From: Acorus gramineus
Taxonomy: Eukaryota; Streptophyta; Magnoliopsida; Acorales; Acoraceae
DNA: 64,000 nt
NCBI GenBank assembly: GCA_030737835.1
Contig: CM060847.1
Coordinates: 3,066,484-3,130,483, forward strand
Direction: 5' to 3'
Shown: piece after piece, positions 53,541 to 64,000 of the stretch
Position numbering within the stretch: position 1 is the first letter of the stretch
Layout of the letters: every line of letters starts with the position of its first letter
The notes under the pieces: model-generated
What the model was told of the DNA's origin: nothing
The model's input: only the letters and a program-made list of their open reading frames with translations
Database searches by the model: none
Made by a program: the position numbers and the translations under genes

Positions 53541-54626
53541 ATGGAGCCCGAAAAGCTCGAAAACCCTAACGAGACAGACATTTCGGGAAACCCTAACCAC
53601 CCCTCCCTCGACGATTTCGACAGCACCTGCTCCACCCCCTATGTCAGCGCCCCCTCCAGCCCCGGCCGCGGTCACTCCTCCTCCACCGTCGGCTGTGGCG
53701 GTGGCGGCTACTTCTTCAGCGCCCCCTCCAGTCCGATGCACTTCGTCCTCTCCTCCCTGGCCCCTCCACCCCGCTCCGCTGCGGAGCCGTCGTCGTTCGA
53801 GTTCGAGTTCTCGGCACGGTCCGGCCCGACTGCCGCCGCGGACGAGCTGTTCCTAAACGGCCAGATCCGGCCGATGAAGCTCTCCTCTCACCTCCAACGG
53901 CCTCAGATGCTCGCGCCGCTCCTGGATCTGGACGAGGAGGCCGCAGCGGAAGAGGAGGAGGTCCCGTCGGAGACGGCGGAGAGGGGGAGGGAACTGCGGA
54001 CGCGGAGCAGATCCGTACATCGGAGGGCGAGATCGATGTCGCCGATGCGGAACCCTTCGTTCCGGTGGAGGGAGGAGGAAGAGGAGGAGGAGGAGGAGGA
54101 ACGTCAGATCAACGGAGATCCGGAAGAGGACCAGAAGGCGGTGGAGGGTCCTCAGCCCTCCGATTCGGCTTCCTCGTCGCGATCTTCCTCGTCGGGGAGG
54201 AACTCGAAGAGGTGGATCTTCTTGAAGGACCTCCTGTACCGGAGCAAGAGCGAAGGGAGGGGCAACGCCAAGGAGAAGTTCTGGACCTCCATTTCCTTCT
54301 CCCCTTCTTCCAAGGACCGGAAACCCCCGCCGCCGCCAACGCCGTCTCCAGCGGCCGAGAAACCGAAGCCGCCTCCGGCGGCCGCTAAGAAGGGGGGATC
54401 CACCGCCTCCGCCTCGTCCTCCGAGACGGGGAGGCGACGGAGGCAATCTCCGTCGCCGCACGAGATCCACTACACGGCGAACCGGGCGCAGGCGGAGGAG
54501 ATGAGGAGGAAGACCTACCTCCCGTACAGGCAGGGCTTGCTCGGATGCCTTGGCTTCAGCTCTAGAAGCTACGGCGCCATGCATGTCGGCATTGCTAAAA
54601 CCCTAAATCCGGTCTCTTCCAGGTAA
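53541..54626 (+). CDS. DUF1645 family protein
   Basis: Single exon, 361 aa, from the first ATG; an upstream in-frame extension has only a GTG. Conserved blocks: STCSTPYVSAPSSPGR and FFSAPSSPMHFVLS near the N-end, FEFEFSARSG, then SGRNSKRWIFLKDLLYRSKS in the middle and HYTANRAQAEEMRRKTYLPY followed by RQGLLGCLGFSSRSYG near the C-end. These define DUF1645, a plant family that includes the rice grain-length and stress gene SGL. Acidic and Ser/Pro-rich linkers suggest disorder, with basic stretches that could be nuclear signals. The gene is very GC-rich and simple-repeat-rich (GAG and CCG runs). Confidence 0.88.
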   Translation: MEPEKLENPNETDISGNPNHPSLDDFDSTCSTPYVSAPSSPGRGHSSSTVGCGGGGYFFSAPSSPMHFVLSSLAPPPRSAAEPSSFEFEFSARSGPTAAADELFLNGQIRPMKLSSHLQRPQMLAPLLDLDEEAAAEEEEVPSETAERGRELRTRSRSVHRRARSMSPMRNPSFRWREEEEEEEEEERQINGDPEEDQKAVEGPQPSDSASSSRSSSSGRNSKRWIFLKDLLYRSKSEGRGNAKEKFWTSISFSPSSKDRKPPPPPTPSPAAEKPKPPPAAAKKGGSTASASSSETGRRRRQSPSPHEIHYTANRAQAEEMRRKTYLPYRQGLLGCLGFSSRSYGAMHVGIAKTLNPVSSR

Positions 54627-55041
54627 TTTATCAGACTTTCAGTGGCTTTTCTTGTATAGTTTCTGTACAACAGAGAAACCGTTGTTTTTTTTGAATTTTT
54701 GAAAATCACAAAATTATCGTGATTTCTCTGTTTTCGCGGTACATTCTCGTGTGATTGATGAAAACAAACTCTTTTTTTTTTTCCCAATAATTTTTGCTGG
54801 CTGTGCTGGATGTTGCGGTGGTGTTTCTTTTGTCGTCAATACATGTGATGAGTCCCTCTTTTTACTGTTAGAGATTAGAGATAGTACTATTGGGGCATTT
54901 CGGGAAGGATTTCTAATTGTAGGTGTTATTAGGGTTAGTTTTGGAATAAAAGTATTGGGAGAAGTTGACTTTTTATTAGTTTTTGCAGTAGGGGCATTAT
55001 GGGATATGACTGGTCTACTTCTAGGAAAGCATCGCTCACTA
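54627..55041. other. 3' flank of the DUF1645 gene
   Basis: Probable 3' UTR and spacer with T-runs. No further gene seen. Confidence 0.35.
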
Positions 55042-55382
55042 GGCCCCGTTTGGTTGCGCGATTCGGCGCGCTTTTGCTTTTTGAAAAGCTGAAAAGCTAA
55101 AAGCGTGCAGCCAAACGGAGCAGCTTTTTGCAGAATCGGAAGCTGGATTCCTTTTAATTTTTCCCTCGAAATCTGTGTTTTAAAAAACTCAGAAACAACG
55201 CTTTTTTATCGGAATCGATTTTTTGAATTAAAAAGCAACTTTCTCTACCAAACATTAAACTCCTTTCAAATATTGATTCCTAATTTTAAAAAAAGCATCC
55301 TAAAAAAGTCAACGTTTAAAATTATTTTAAAAAGCAGCTTTATTCCAAAAGCTACTTTTCAATCTGTGTTTCTAAACGGACC
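55042..55382. mobile_element. Tourist-like MITE, 341 bp
   Basis: Ends GGCCCCGTTTGGTTGCGC and TGTGTTTCTAAACGGACC, with CTA on both sides (55039-55041, 55383-55385). Interior runs of AAAAGC and GCTTTTT are typical of the family. Confidence 0.7.
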
Positions 55383-55667
55383 CTAAATGAGAGAGAGTTT
55401 GGGAATATTTGATATCCATTTTCAATGTTTTTAATTAATTCTTGTTTAAATTAGTATAATAATTAGAGATAGGGAGTTCAAAAATTAGTATAAAATCTGA
55501 TTTTATAGTAGTGGCTTCTTGTGTGGTGAGAACGAATCTTTTTATTTGTGTTAGCTTTGCTGTTTGAGCACCCCTAACGTTTAAAAGAGGCGCTGTTATA
55601 GCAGTCTTTATTTGCAGCCTTTGAAGTTACATGAAATATATATTATAACATATAGCAATTGAGATTT

Positions 55668-55730
55668 AATTAAGTTGGCTCTACAAGAGGTAAGGGGTTT
55701 AATCCCAGGGCACCAATCTTTTAAAAAAAA
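55668..55730 (+). mobile_element. Fragment related to the tRNA-like SINE of CTP synthase intron 14
   Basis: TTAAGTTGGCTCTACAAGAGG, GGGGTTTAATCCCAGGG and a following A-run line up with TTAAGTTAGC, AGAGG and GGGATCAAATCCTGGGAGC of the intron copy. Part of the middle is missing. No target duplication found. Confidence 0.45.
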
Positions 55731-56017
55731 TAAAACATGTATACGAAAAGTAAATAAAAGTCTTTGCCTTTATCCTTTTCATCCTTTCATTGCAACTTTT
55801 ATTGTGAGCTCTGCTTTAAGTGGTGTTAATAGTTATTTATTATATTGTCTTTTAAATTCCCAAATTTGTTTCCGAGTTTTTGTACAAACATTTTATTATG
55901 CTATTATTATCAGACCCAACCCCAACCAACTTGTTACATCCGGTCTTTTCCTTGAAAGTGAGAGCATGAGAGGGGTGGAATCTGACCCACATTGCCCCTA
56001 AGAAACTTGTTTCCTAA

Positions 56018-56616
56018 GAGCATCTCTAACTCAAGTCTTCAAATATAGAGAGTTGACCCTCTATATTTTAAAGAAAATTCATGTTTGGAGGGTGTTGTAC
56101 TTCAATCATCACCTCCATTTTTTCTTATAAAAATATAATGTTATATGAAAATTCATTAATAAATATTATTATTATTATTAATTTATTTATATAAAAATTA
56201 TACCATTGAAAATATATCATTAAGACATTTAAAATGAGTATAATATTAAATAGTTTTGAAATTATTTTTAAATTAATAATTTTTTAAGTAAATAAATAAA
56301 ATAATTCTTGACTAATCAAATGAGTGAGGATTTATTAAAATCAATTCTAAAATAATTTAATATTAGTCTCATTTTGAAGGTCTTGATGAGATTTTTTCAA
56401 CTATAGTACTTTTGTTAAAAATGAATTAGCGGATCTAAATATATATTAGGTTGAATTAATTAGTGTATAAAGTAAAAAGTGAAAAAGATGATTCGGATGT
56501 GACCTCCAAATTTGGAGGGTCAAATCCAAATCTTCAAATTTGTAGGTGGATATGAAGTGTGCTTGGAGCACACCACCCTCCAAATTTAAAGATATGGAGT
56601 GCAGTTAGAGATGCTC
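56018..56616. mobile_element. TIR element with GAGCATCTCTAAC ends, 599 bp
   Basis: Left GAGCATCTCTAACTC and right GCAGTTAGAGATGCTC are inverted repeats, with the 3-bp duplication TAA on both sides (56015-56017, 56617-56619). Sub-terminal CTCCAAATTTGAAGATTTGG-like phrases recur. TAA duplication suggests a PIF/Harbinger-type MITE. No coding capacity. Confidence 0.7.
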
Positions 56617-56619
56617 TAA

Positions 56620-59600
56620 AACTTGTTTAGATAAAGACATAAGCTATTATGGGGTTTATATCTATTCCCGAAATTGTTGACTTTATCAACTGAATAAGTG
56701 ATTTTTTTATTTAATTATGTTTTTAATTATATTATCGTTCAGAAATATAATAATAAAGGTTAAAGTGTTTGAATGATGAAGAATAAAATGTAAAAAAAAG
56801 GTGTAAAAAGATGATTTGATGTGTAGATTTCATTGATGTATAAGAGATAATGATAAATGATTTAATGTGATTCCATGTGATTCGATAGATGTACTCTTTT
56901 ATATATAATAATATAATTTTATATAAAGATTTAAAATATAAATATTAATTTATTCTCGTTTAATTTTATATAGATATATTTAATTTTGTATAGATATAAC
57001 CAATATGCCACCCAACCACTGATTGGATTTGATTTGATTGTCTGCTTGACAAAGAGGGTGGGCTCACATTGATGATAAACACTACTTGGCCACATGAATG
57101 CAGAATGCTCTGTTTTGGGTAGCTTAACTTCACATCATCATTAATCTTATCTTACGAGCAATGGATTGTCATGCATTCAGACTATATAGATATTTTTGAT
57201 ATTTTTTATACATAAATGGATCTATAATATTTATATATAATTTTTTTTTATGACATTTAGTATTTCAAAAAAAAAATAAAGTGCGGACTGTACGTCGACT
57301 CGTTCACGGGGTTGTACGTACTATTATTTTATTTTATTTTACATCACAAGCTGTCAAGCTGTGAAACTACTGTCACTTCATGGAAACCATGAATGATTTT
57401 TTCCATGGACAGCAATGGTTCTTATTTGTTGCTTTGCATTGATTGTGACCAGTACCACTAATTTGGTTGATAGAGAAGGGTTGTTATCAACATGTAAAAA
57501 TAAGGGTGGCTGATGGGGCTTTCTCTCATATATTATTCGTTACATTATTGGTGATAGTGACATTTTTATTTTTTTATTTTTCTTGGCTGATAGTGATATG
57601 TCACGTAGTCTTATCTTATCTTATATATTTATTAAAAGGCCTTATTATTTGATAACCCTGTTGAGTGTATCACTGTTTGTTTACCATACCACATTATATT
57701 GTACCTTCAATTAAATGTCAAGAGGGTGCTCAGTATCTCACCTGCCACATGTTAATTAGATGCGAATGCGAATATTGGATTCTCTTTTGTGTGTTTGTGT
57801 GTGTTGGATTCTCTTGTGTCCAGAAAGTTTGAGCATTTCTTGGAAAGTGTAGCCTCACATTTTGTCTCCCAAAATAAAATAAAAAAAACTGGAAAGTGAC
57901 ATTTGAATTTAAGGTCCACTTAGAAAGCGTTTACGTTTTATGAAGTAGTTCTAAAAATTGATCCAATCTTTTGAATTAAGAAAAAATCCCATTCATTCAT
58001 TGGGGCAGGTGTTTTTTTTTTTATTATTATTATCTTTAAGTGGGAGGGAGGAAGGACTAGCTGGATTATTTTGGAGACTATTCAATGTACCGGTGCACGT
58101 GTGGAGGGTTAAACTGGAGTATTGAAATGGAGGGTTAAACTGGAGTATTGAAAGTGCTTACAAGTGGCTCGCCGTCTGCACGTGAAATGATGATCATCCT
58201 TCTTTGGCTTGATAATCTGTGCCAAAGTTGGCTAGCAAGTGTATATTATCAACTCAATGTATCAAATCATTTTAAATGTATATATTATGAATACTATTTT
58301 ATGAAAGATATAAAAGTACATAGATTGAACTAATGTGAGCAGGTACTTAATATATAATATAAAAAAAAATGTAATTCGCTCATTATGTTTTGTAAACATC
58401 TTGTATGTCTAATGCAATATATATATTATTTTAAAAATATAAATATATAATATATATGATTATTTAATTTATTTTTATATTTTAAAAAAGTTATAATGTC
58501 GCGGGCTGCAAGGGGTCATATTTAGGTCACTTGATGGGTCGGGTCAGGGTGAACCTGGACCCGTCTCATTTTAATTGTTGGGTTTTTTAGGTCGAGTCCC
58601 TATCAGATTTTTCAGGTTGGGTACTTTTCATATTTTATCGAGTCTAGGTCGATCCATTGATAGGCTTAGATCGGATCAAGAGAGCGCGGACTTGTTAAAG
58701 TCGAGGGATGTACACATGTAAATAAACATGTTTATGCCCATACCCATTGACTTGTCTAAGTCAGATCATTTAAAACATATTAACACAAACACAGGAAAAC
58801 CAAATCTACTTTCTAAAGTCTTACAAGTTACAACACCTAAAATAAAATCATGCAACAAATCAACTAAATTATACAAATTCAAAAGTTAATTATAAAATAT
58901 TCAAATAAATTAATCAAAGTTACACAAGCACATTGCATTACTAAGTTTATTACATATTAAACAACAAAGTTCTTGCAAGTATGAGTTTATATATAAAACA
59001 GTCGGGTCCATAGGATCGGGTTGGGCTAGACCCGGACCAGACCTGATTACACATGTAATAAAGTCTAGGTCAGGTCCAGGTTTGGACCTGATCCGTTGAC
59101 AGGCTTGATCAGAATGTATCATTTTTTGTGCCCCAATTGTTCAATTGTTGGGCCAACATGGCGAATTGTGTGGTTTGGAAAATCTGGCCAAATCCAGCCA
59201 AAAGAGGGGTGGATACATTCGGGCACTTTTACACTCAATTTTTTTACAATTCAAAATACAGTTCTACATACCTTATTAAAAATCCAGTGAAAGATATATC
59301 TCGTTAGATGATGCATATGCCTAGTTAAATTTTTTCTTACACTTATAAAAAAATGAGTTCATTCAATTCGAAATTAAGCGATGAACATTTTTTATTAAAA
59401 CGTATACCTCATTAGATAATATTTATTGTTTTTAAAAAGATGTAGACATGTGTCGTTTGAGTTTTAGTTGATAAAAATAATTGAGTTTAACATTTTCTCA
59501 TTCATAAAACTCAACAGGTGGCACAACTTTTTTTTTTCTCCCATTTCTACTATCTTCAAAGTTGAAGCAAAATCTTCAGGGTTCAACCAAAATAACAGGA

Positions 59601-60477
59601 GCCAAACTCAATTAACATTGGAAAATCTACCACTATATTTTCCCCCCTTGAAAACCTTGTTCAGTAAATCAAACCAAGAATTTAAGAATAAGAGTAGATG
59701 CATGAAAAAAAATTAGTATATGTTTAAATGGTGAGAAAACAAACTCCAACAGAAAAAGGGGTACTGCCCATCAAACAAATAGAGAAGGGAGTTTGTTTGA
59801 TTAAAAAGGGGTGGTGCTCATACACTCTGCAAATCTTGCAGTCCCCACTTCCTGCTTTACTTTTAGAAAAACCTAAAGGCGTATCCATTCAATTCTTTCA
59901 TGTATATGTTTTATATGTTTTAATTTTTTTTATAAAATTAACACCTTAAAAAATATTCACAATGTGTAGAGCAGTTGTAAATTTTTTTTATAATGTTTTG
60001 GAAAAAAACACTTATTAAAGATAAATTTAGGCTGCGTTTAGATCTAAGATCCAAACGCTGATTCTGATCATCCCATCGTTGAAACCTAGTTATTGAAAAG
60101 TTCTTTTCAAAAGTTTTTAAATCATTAGATTTTTTTGCATAGAAAACGCAGAAAACATGTTTAAAAATCTAAGCATTCAAATTCATTTGGAGTTTTAGTG
60201 AGACGTGTTGCTTGACTACTTTAATGAAAACAATCACAGATTCACAAATATATTAAACGTAAAATGATAGTAATCTTCTTACATAACATAATAATAAACC
60301 TGTCAATGATAACACTAAAAATAGATAGAACATATAATTTGTTTTATTTAATGAATTCTATGAATTATAATTAATATTTATTCCAGCGTAGCTTTAGTTG
60401 CCTATAAACGGATTCCGCCCCGGATTCTAATCAGACGAGGCCCATTCGATTAATCACAAATCGAAGTCCATCACGCA
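56620..60477. other. Long spacer upstream of SEC13 with repeat fragments
   Basis: No gene recognised. 58500-59110 holds two related GC-rich patches (CCATTGATAGGCTTAGATC and CCGTTGACAGGCTTGATC, with GGGTCGGGTCAGG and GACCCGGACC phrases), perhaps an old element. 59215-59440 is a reverse copy of the unnamed ~250-bp repeat (CCTCATTAGATAAT, ATTCAATTCGAAATT). At 60032 GGCTGCGTTTAGATC looks like one end of a Tourist-like MITE without a clear partner. Confidence 0.4.
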
Positions 60478-60485
60478 TATTTAAA
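60478..60485 (+). promoter_or_regulatory. Possible TATA box of SEC13
   Basis: ATATTTAAA about 330 bp before the start codon. A CT-rich leader (60610-60660) follows, and CCACAG at about 60624 and CCAG at about 60784 could be acceptors of a leader intron. Weak. Confidence 0.35.
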
Positions 60486-60807
60486 CCCAGTGATTCAACG
60501 GCTGAGATGCACCGGTCGACCACAACTGACGTTTTCGCTTATAAACCTTCATCAAATCAACCATGGCAGCTCTCGCGAACGAAATCGTTTAAACATCACA
60601 ACAATCTCTGCTCGCGATCTCCACAGGTTCCTCTCTCTCTTTCTCTCTCTATATATCTCGATCGATTGATCCATTGTTGTGTGTATATACATCGTGATTC
60701 AGTGTTTCTGGTCATAAATCCCAAGCTTTGGATCTCAAATCACCAGAAACCCTAGATCTGATGAAATCATGATCTGAAATCCAGGACTTCCCGAGAGACC
60801 GTAATCG

Positions 60808-61746
60808 ATGCCGTCGCAGAAGATCGAGACGGGCCACCAAGACGTCGTCCACGACGTCGCCATGGACTACTACGGCAAGCGCCTCGCGACGGCCTCGTCA
60901 GACGCGACGATCAAGATCATCTCCGTCCCCTCCTCGGGATCTGCGCAGTCGCACCCGACCCAGCCCCCTCTCGCAACCCTCACGGGCCACTCCGGCCCGG
61001 TCTGGCAGGTCGCCTGGTCGGACCCCCGGCTCGGCCCGCCCTGTCTCGCCTCCTGCGGCTACGACGGCAGGGTCATCGTCTGGCGCGAGAACCCCAACGA
61101 GTGGGTCCAGGTCCACGTCTTCACCGATCACAAGGCCTCCGTCAACTCCATCGCCTGGGCCCCGCCCGAGCTCGGCCTCTGCCTTGCCTGTGGTTCCTCC
61201 GATGGAAACATCTCCGTCCACACCGCGTCCCCCGACGGGTCCGGATGGGACACGGCCCGCATCGACCAGGCCCACCCCGTCGGCGTCACCTCCGTCTCGT
61301 GGGCCCCGTCTTCCGCCCCCGGGTCGCTCGTCGGCGTCGGCGGTGGTGCCGCCGCCGCCGTGCGGAAGCTCGCGTCGGGCGGGTGTGACAACACGGTGAA
61401 GGTGTGGAGGCTGGAGAACGGGGCGTGGAAGCTCGACTGCTTCCCGCCGCTGCAGATGCACTCGGAGTGGGTGAGGGACGTGGCGTGGGCGCCCAATCTG
61501 GGGCTGCCGAAGTCGACGATCGCGAGCGCTTCGCAGGACGGGACGGTGGTGGTTTGGACTTCCGGGGTGAAGGAGGGGGACCAGTGGGAGGGGAGGGTGA
61601 TCACGGACTTCAAGACGCCGGTTTGGAGGGTGTCGTGGTCGCTGACGGGGAATATATTGGCGGTGGCGGACGGGAACAACAAGGTGACACTTTGGAAGGA
61701 GGCAGTCGACGGGGAGTGGCAACAGGTCACCACGGTTGAGCCGTAG
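60808..61746 (+). CDS. SEC13: SEC13 homologue (COPII coat / nuclear pore WD40 protein)
   Basis: Single exon, 312 aa (family about 300). Six WD40 repeats with SEC13 hallmarks: the N-terminus QKIETGHQDVVHDVAMDYYG, then GKRLATASSDATIKI, LTGHSGPVWQVAW, LASCGYDGRVIVWRE, LASGGCDNTVKVWRLENG, HSEWVRDVAWAPN, IASASQDGTVVVW and the end PVWRVSWSLTGNILAVADGN. SEC13 pairs with SEC31 in the COPII outer coat at the endoplasmic reticulum and with the Nup107-160 complex at nuclear pores. A Gly/Ala-rich insertion (about residues 170-190, GVGGGAAAAV) between the fourth repeat's strands makes it slightly longer than usual. The coding sequence is extremely GC-rich at third positions, unlike its flanks. Start is the first ATG in frame with the conserved N-end. 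Confidence 0.95.
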   Translation: MPSQKIETGHQDVVHDVAMDYYGKRLATASSDATIKIISVPSSGSAQSHPTQPPLATLTGHSGPVWQVAWSDPRLGPPCLASCGYDGRVIVWRENPNEWVQVHVFTDHKASVNSIAWAPPELGLCLACGSSDGNISVHTASPDGSGWDTARIDQAHPVGVTSVSWAPSSAPGSLVGVGGGAAAAVRKLASGGCDNTVKVWRLENGAWKLDCFPPLQMHSEWVRDVAWAPNLGLPKSTIASASQDGTVVVWTSGVKEGDQWEGRVITDFKTPVWRVSWSLTGNILAVADGNNKVTLWKEAVDGEWQQVTTVEP

Positions 61747-62149
61747 GAATTTCCAGGTGTTGTTTGGGCTTTGACATTTATATTTCTGTCTGGGGTATTT
61801 GTGGTGATTGACTCTATAGTTTTGCTGTGCTGTGATTTTTTTTTGAATCATGGTTATATAGAGTGATTTGTTATTGATCTTCTTTCTTTTAATTTGATTT
61901 GATTGATGCCTTTTGTTGTGTTATGTTGCAAATGTTATGTCTGAGATGTAGATATGGTATGTTGGAGTTTGATTATCTCTTTGATATTTCAAGATTTTGT
62001 TTTTTCATTTGTCTAGTTTTTTTACCCTTGTGCTCTGCGGTACGTTGAGTTTTGGAAATAATGTGTAATGACTGACTGATTTAGTGAGAATTAATAATTA
62101 TGAAAATGCCTATAAAATTTGGGGGGTACTAAAAGTCCACATCTGGGGT
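61747..62149. other. 3' flank of SEC13
   Basis: T-rich 3' UTR and spacer; nothing else recognised. Confidence 0.4.
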
Positions 62150-62764
62150 TTTTGGGTGGCAAAATCCTTTTTTAAGCTTTAACAGGGAGGGTAGGGGACA
62201 CTTGCTTTAGTAGAGACGGGCACACGATGGTGATGGAGTCTTGCATGTTTTGTGAAAGGGCTGAGGAGATTATAGATCATCTCTTTTTCTTGTGCCTTTT
62301 TAGCACTTGGATTTTGGAGAAGGTGGGCTTGACTCTTGGAACCCATTGGGGATCTTGAAGGGATGTGGATTTGGTTTCGGAGGAGACGCAAGTGAAGTGA
62401 TTGTAGTGTTCTAGCTAAGTTTCAATGGCTTGTTCTACACATGGTGTGTTGGAGATTTTGGATCACGTAAAATGAATGTATATTGCAACACAATATCTAC
62501 ATTGAGAACACTTGGGTGGTGATTAACTGATTACTTTCCTCCTCAGTGGTTAGGTTGGAATGGATACACCTTCCGCCATTATGGAGAACACTTGGTTTGA
62601 CTTGTGAGCATTGTACGCTAATCATTGTGGAGGGTGGCCTGATTAGGAAGATTTTTTTTCTTTTCTTTTCTTTTTTCCTTTTGTACGGAAATCCCTCATC
62701 TCTTTTCTGTTTGGGGGGGACTTTTCTTAATAATTTTTTTCCAACCTTTCTCGTTAAAAAAAAT
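62150..62764 (+). mobile_element. LINE (L1 type) 3' remnant with zf-RVT motif
   Basis: Frame near 62240 reads ESCMFCERAEEIIDHLFFLC, the CxxC-H-C zinc-binding motif at the end of plant L1 ORF2, followed by WILEKVG. Further on, WLVLHMVCWRFW and NECILQHN fit the next block of that domain, in another frame, so the copy is decayed. The tail (62680-62764) with TCTGTTTGGGGGGG and a closing A-run is of the L1 3' type. 5' end and target duplication not found. Confidence 0.7.
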
Positions 62765-64000
62765 TAACGGGGAAAGAAGCCATAGCAGAAAGCTTTCAAA
62801 CTGTCTCACGCTACAATTGTATCTTATAAAATAGATTCTAAACTTTCAATACATACCAAGAGGGGTTGTAATGGAAGAGACCCATTTTCATACTGCAATG
62901 TGGAAAGGAAGGTAATTATCCATCTTTCTTTTACGAATATGCTTAGGGTGAGAGTTTTGTCATTGTGTGGAGTGAAATAGTTGGCATTGTTTGGCTGAAG
63001 TGATTTTTCTTTTGTTTGCCAGCAGCACTTTTTTCGATTTATGGTTGATAAGTCATTTTCTTATTTCAAGTAAAACAAGGATGTAAGGTAATAGGTGTTG
63101 GTTCTTTGGAGATTTTGCATTAAGCCGCTCTCATGTGGGAGTTTATCATTTGATTGATACAATTTTCAATTGTTGTGCTTTCCCCTTTTATTTCAAAAAA
63201 GGATAATAGGCGATCACTCTTCTATCAACAAAGAAAAATATAAATGATATATGGATGTTTAATTTAAATTTTTTTTTTGAGAACTATTATCCAGGTGTTA
63301 TCACATGTAATTTATGGTATATGATAGATGTTATATATTCTTTTAGAAGGCACAAATTTCTTAGTGTTCTAATTGCTTTACAAACTGAAGAAATTGTTAC
63401 AAAGCACAGTTAAAGTAGATTAAATAATATCGTGCAAGATTGTTGAAGCCGTCTTGCGTAATTTAAAATTTTTATATTGTTAAGACATCTCTCAAATATG
63501 TAACCATATGCATGGGTGATACGCTTCTATTTTAGCATGTTGGAAACATAGGTATAATAGACCATGATGTGATCCTCATACTAATTAAATGCACCTCATG
63601 GTGGGGATGCCAATCAGTAAGCTACTAAGCTGTTTATTTGGTTTAAGGAATGCAAATCAGCATCATATAGTTTAAAATCTGTAATATAAAAAAAAGACAA
63701 AAGAAAGAAAGAAAAGTATTGCTCCTGCTATTTTGGGGATTTAACCAGTATTTACATCTTTGATTTTGACAAAAGTTGTCTTTTGGCTATTTTTCTGTTT
63801 TTTTCAGTCTGCTTGTCAAAAAAAACCAATTGCTAAAACAACATAATATCCAGTGGCGGTTTCAAATGTAGTATAAGTTGATGATGTGTCTTTGATTGCC
63901 ATTGTCTCTAACATGTCATCTGGCAGCTGTTGTGATTGTTCAAATCGAACTGTTATGGTTGACGATAGTTAATGCAACTCTATATGATTGAGTGTTATCA
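62765..64000. other. Right-edge spacer, no gene recognised
   Basis: AT-rich, mixed T- and A-runs, no conserved frame. A gene could begin beyond the window. Confidence 0.4.

Noticed and set aside
53853-54584. 243-aa open frame antisense to the DUF1645 gene
   Set aside because: Arg/Leu-rich shadow of a GC-rich gene with no conserved domain.
60898-61851. 317-aa open frame antisense to SEC13
   Set aside because: A shadow of the GC-rich SEC13 frame; it has biased composition and no family likeness.

Overview
This is a plant (angiosperm) nuclear window. The evidence is many-exon genes with GT-AG introns, plant-only families (DUF3511, DUF761, DUF1645, a TED7-like tracheary-element protein, a TRM-like DUF4378 protein), AT-rich spacers full of small inverted-repeat transposons, and a Ty1-copia element. 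I cannot name the species. The very GC-rich intron-poor genes (SEC13, DUF1645, DUF3511) set in an AT-rich background are a noticeable trait.

Layout. 1-10 kb: a Mut7/EXD3-like 3'-5' exonuclease gene (2239-7452, +, ten coding exons, 566 aa), then a 5'-truncated LINE with an 11-bp target duplication. 10-16 kb: a DUF3511 gene, a 957-bp Mutator-type foldback element, a LINE remnant carrying a Tourist-like MITE, and a TED7-like gene. 17.4-23.8 kb: a very young Ty1-copia element whose 3' LTR ends 190 bp before the start codon of a RECQL1 helicase gene (23963-29058, +, ten exons, 610 aa). 29.7-33.3 kb: two divergent DUF761 genes. 35.2-41.0 kb: a CTP synthase gene (-, 22 exons, 552 aa) with one GC-AG intron, a tiny SINE and a MITE in its introns. 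44.2-49.1 kb: a TRM-like DUF3741/DUF4378 gene (852 aa). 50.2-51.7 kb: one transposon nested in another. 53.5-54.6 kb: a DUF1645 gene. 60.8-61.7 kb: a single-exon SEC13 WD40 gene. The right edge holds a LINE remnant and otherwise no recognised gene.

The genes are unrelated housekeeping and development genes (RNA processing/decay, DNA repair, CTP synthesis, COPII/nuclear pore, secondary wall, growth). They do not form a cluster or pathway. All exon joins were worked out by hand from splice sites and reading phase; every join kept the frame. I found no new multi-gene system. The most interesting signals are in the mobile fraction: an LTR possibly supplying the RECQL1 promoter, a 97-bp tRNA-like SINE with a 15-bp target duplication, an unnamed ~250-bp repeat family seen at least seven times, and several nested insertions with clean target duplications.
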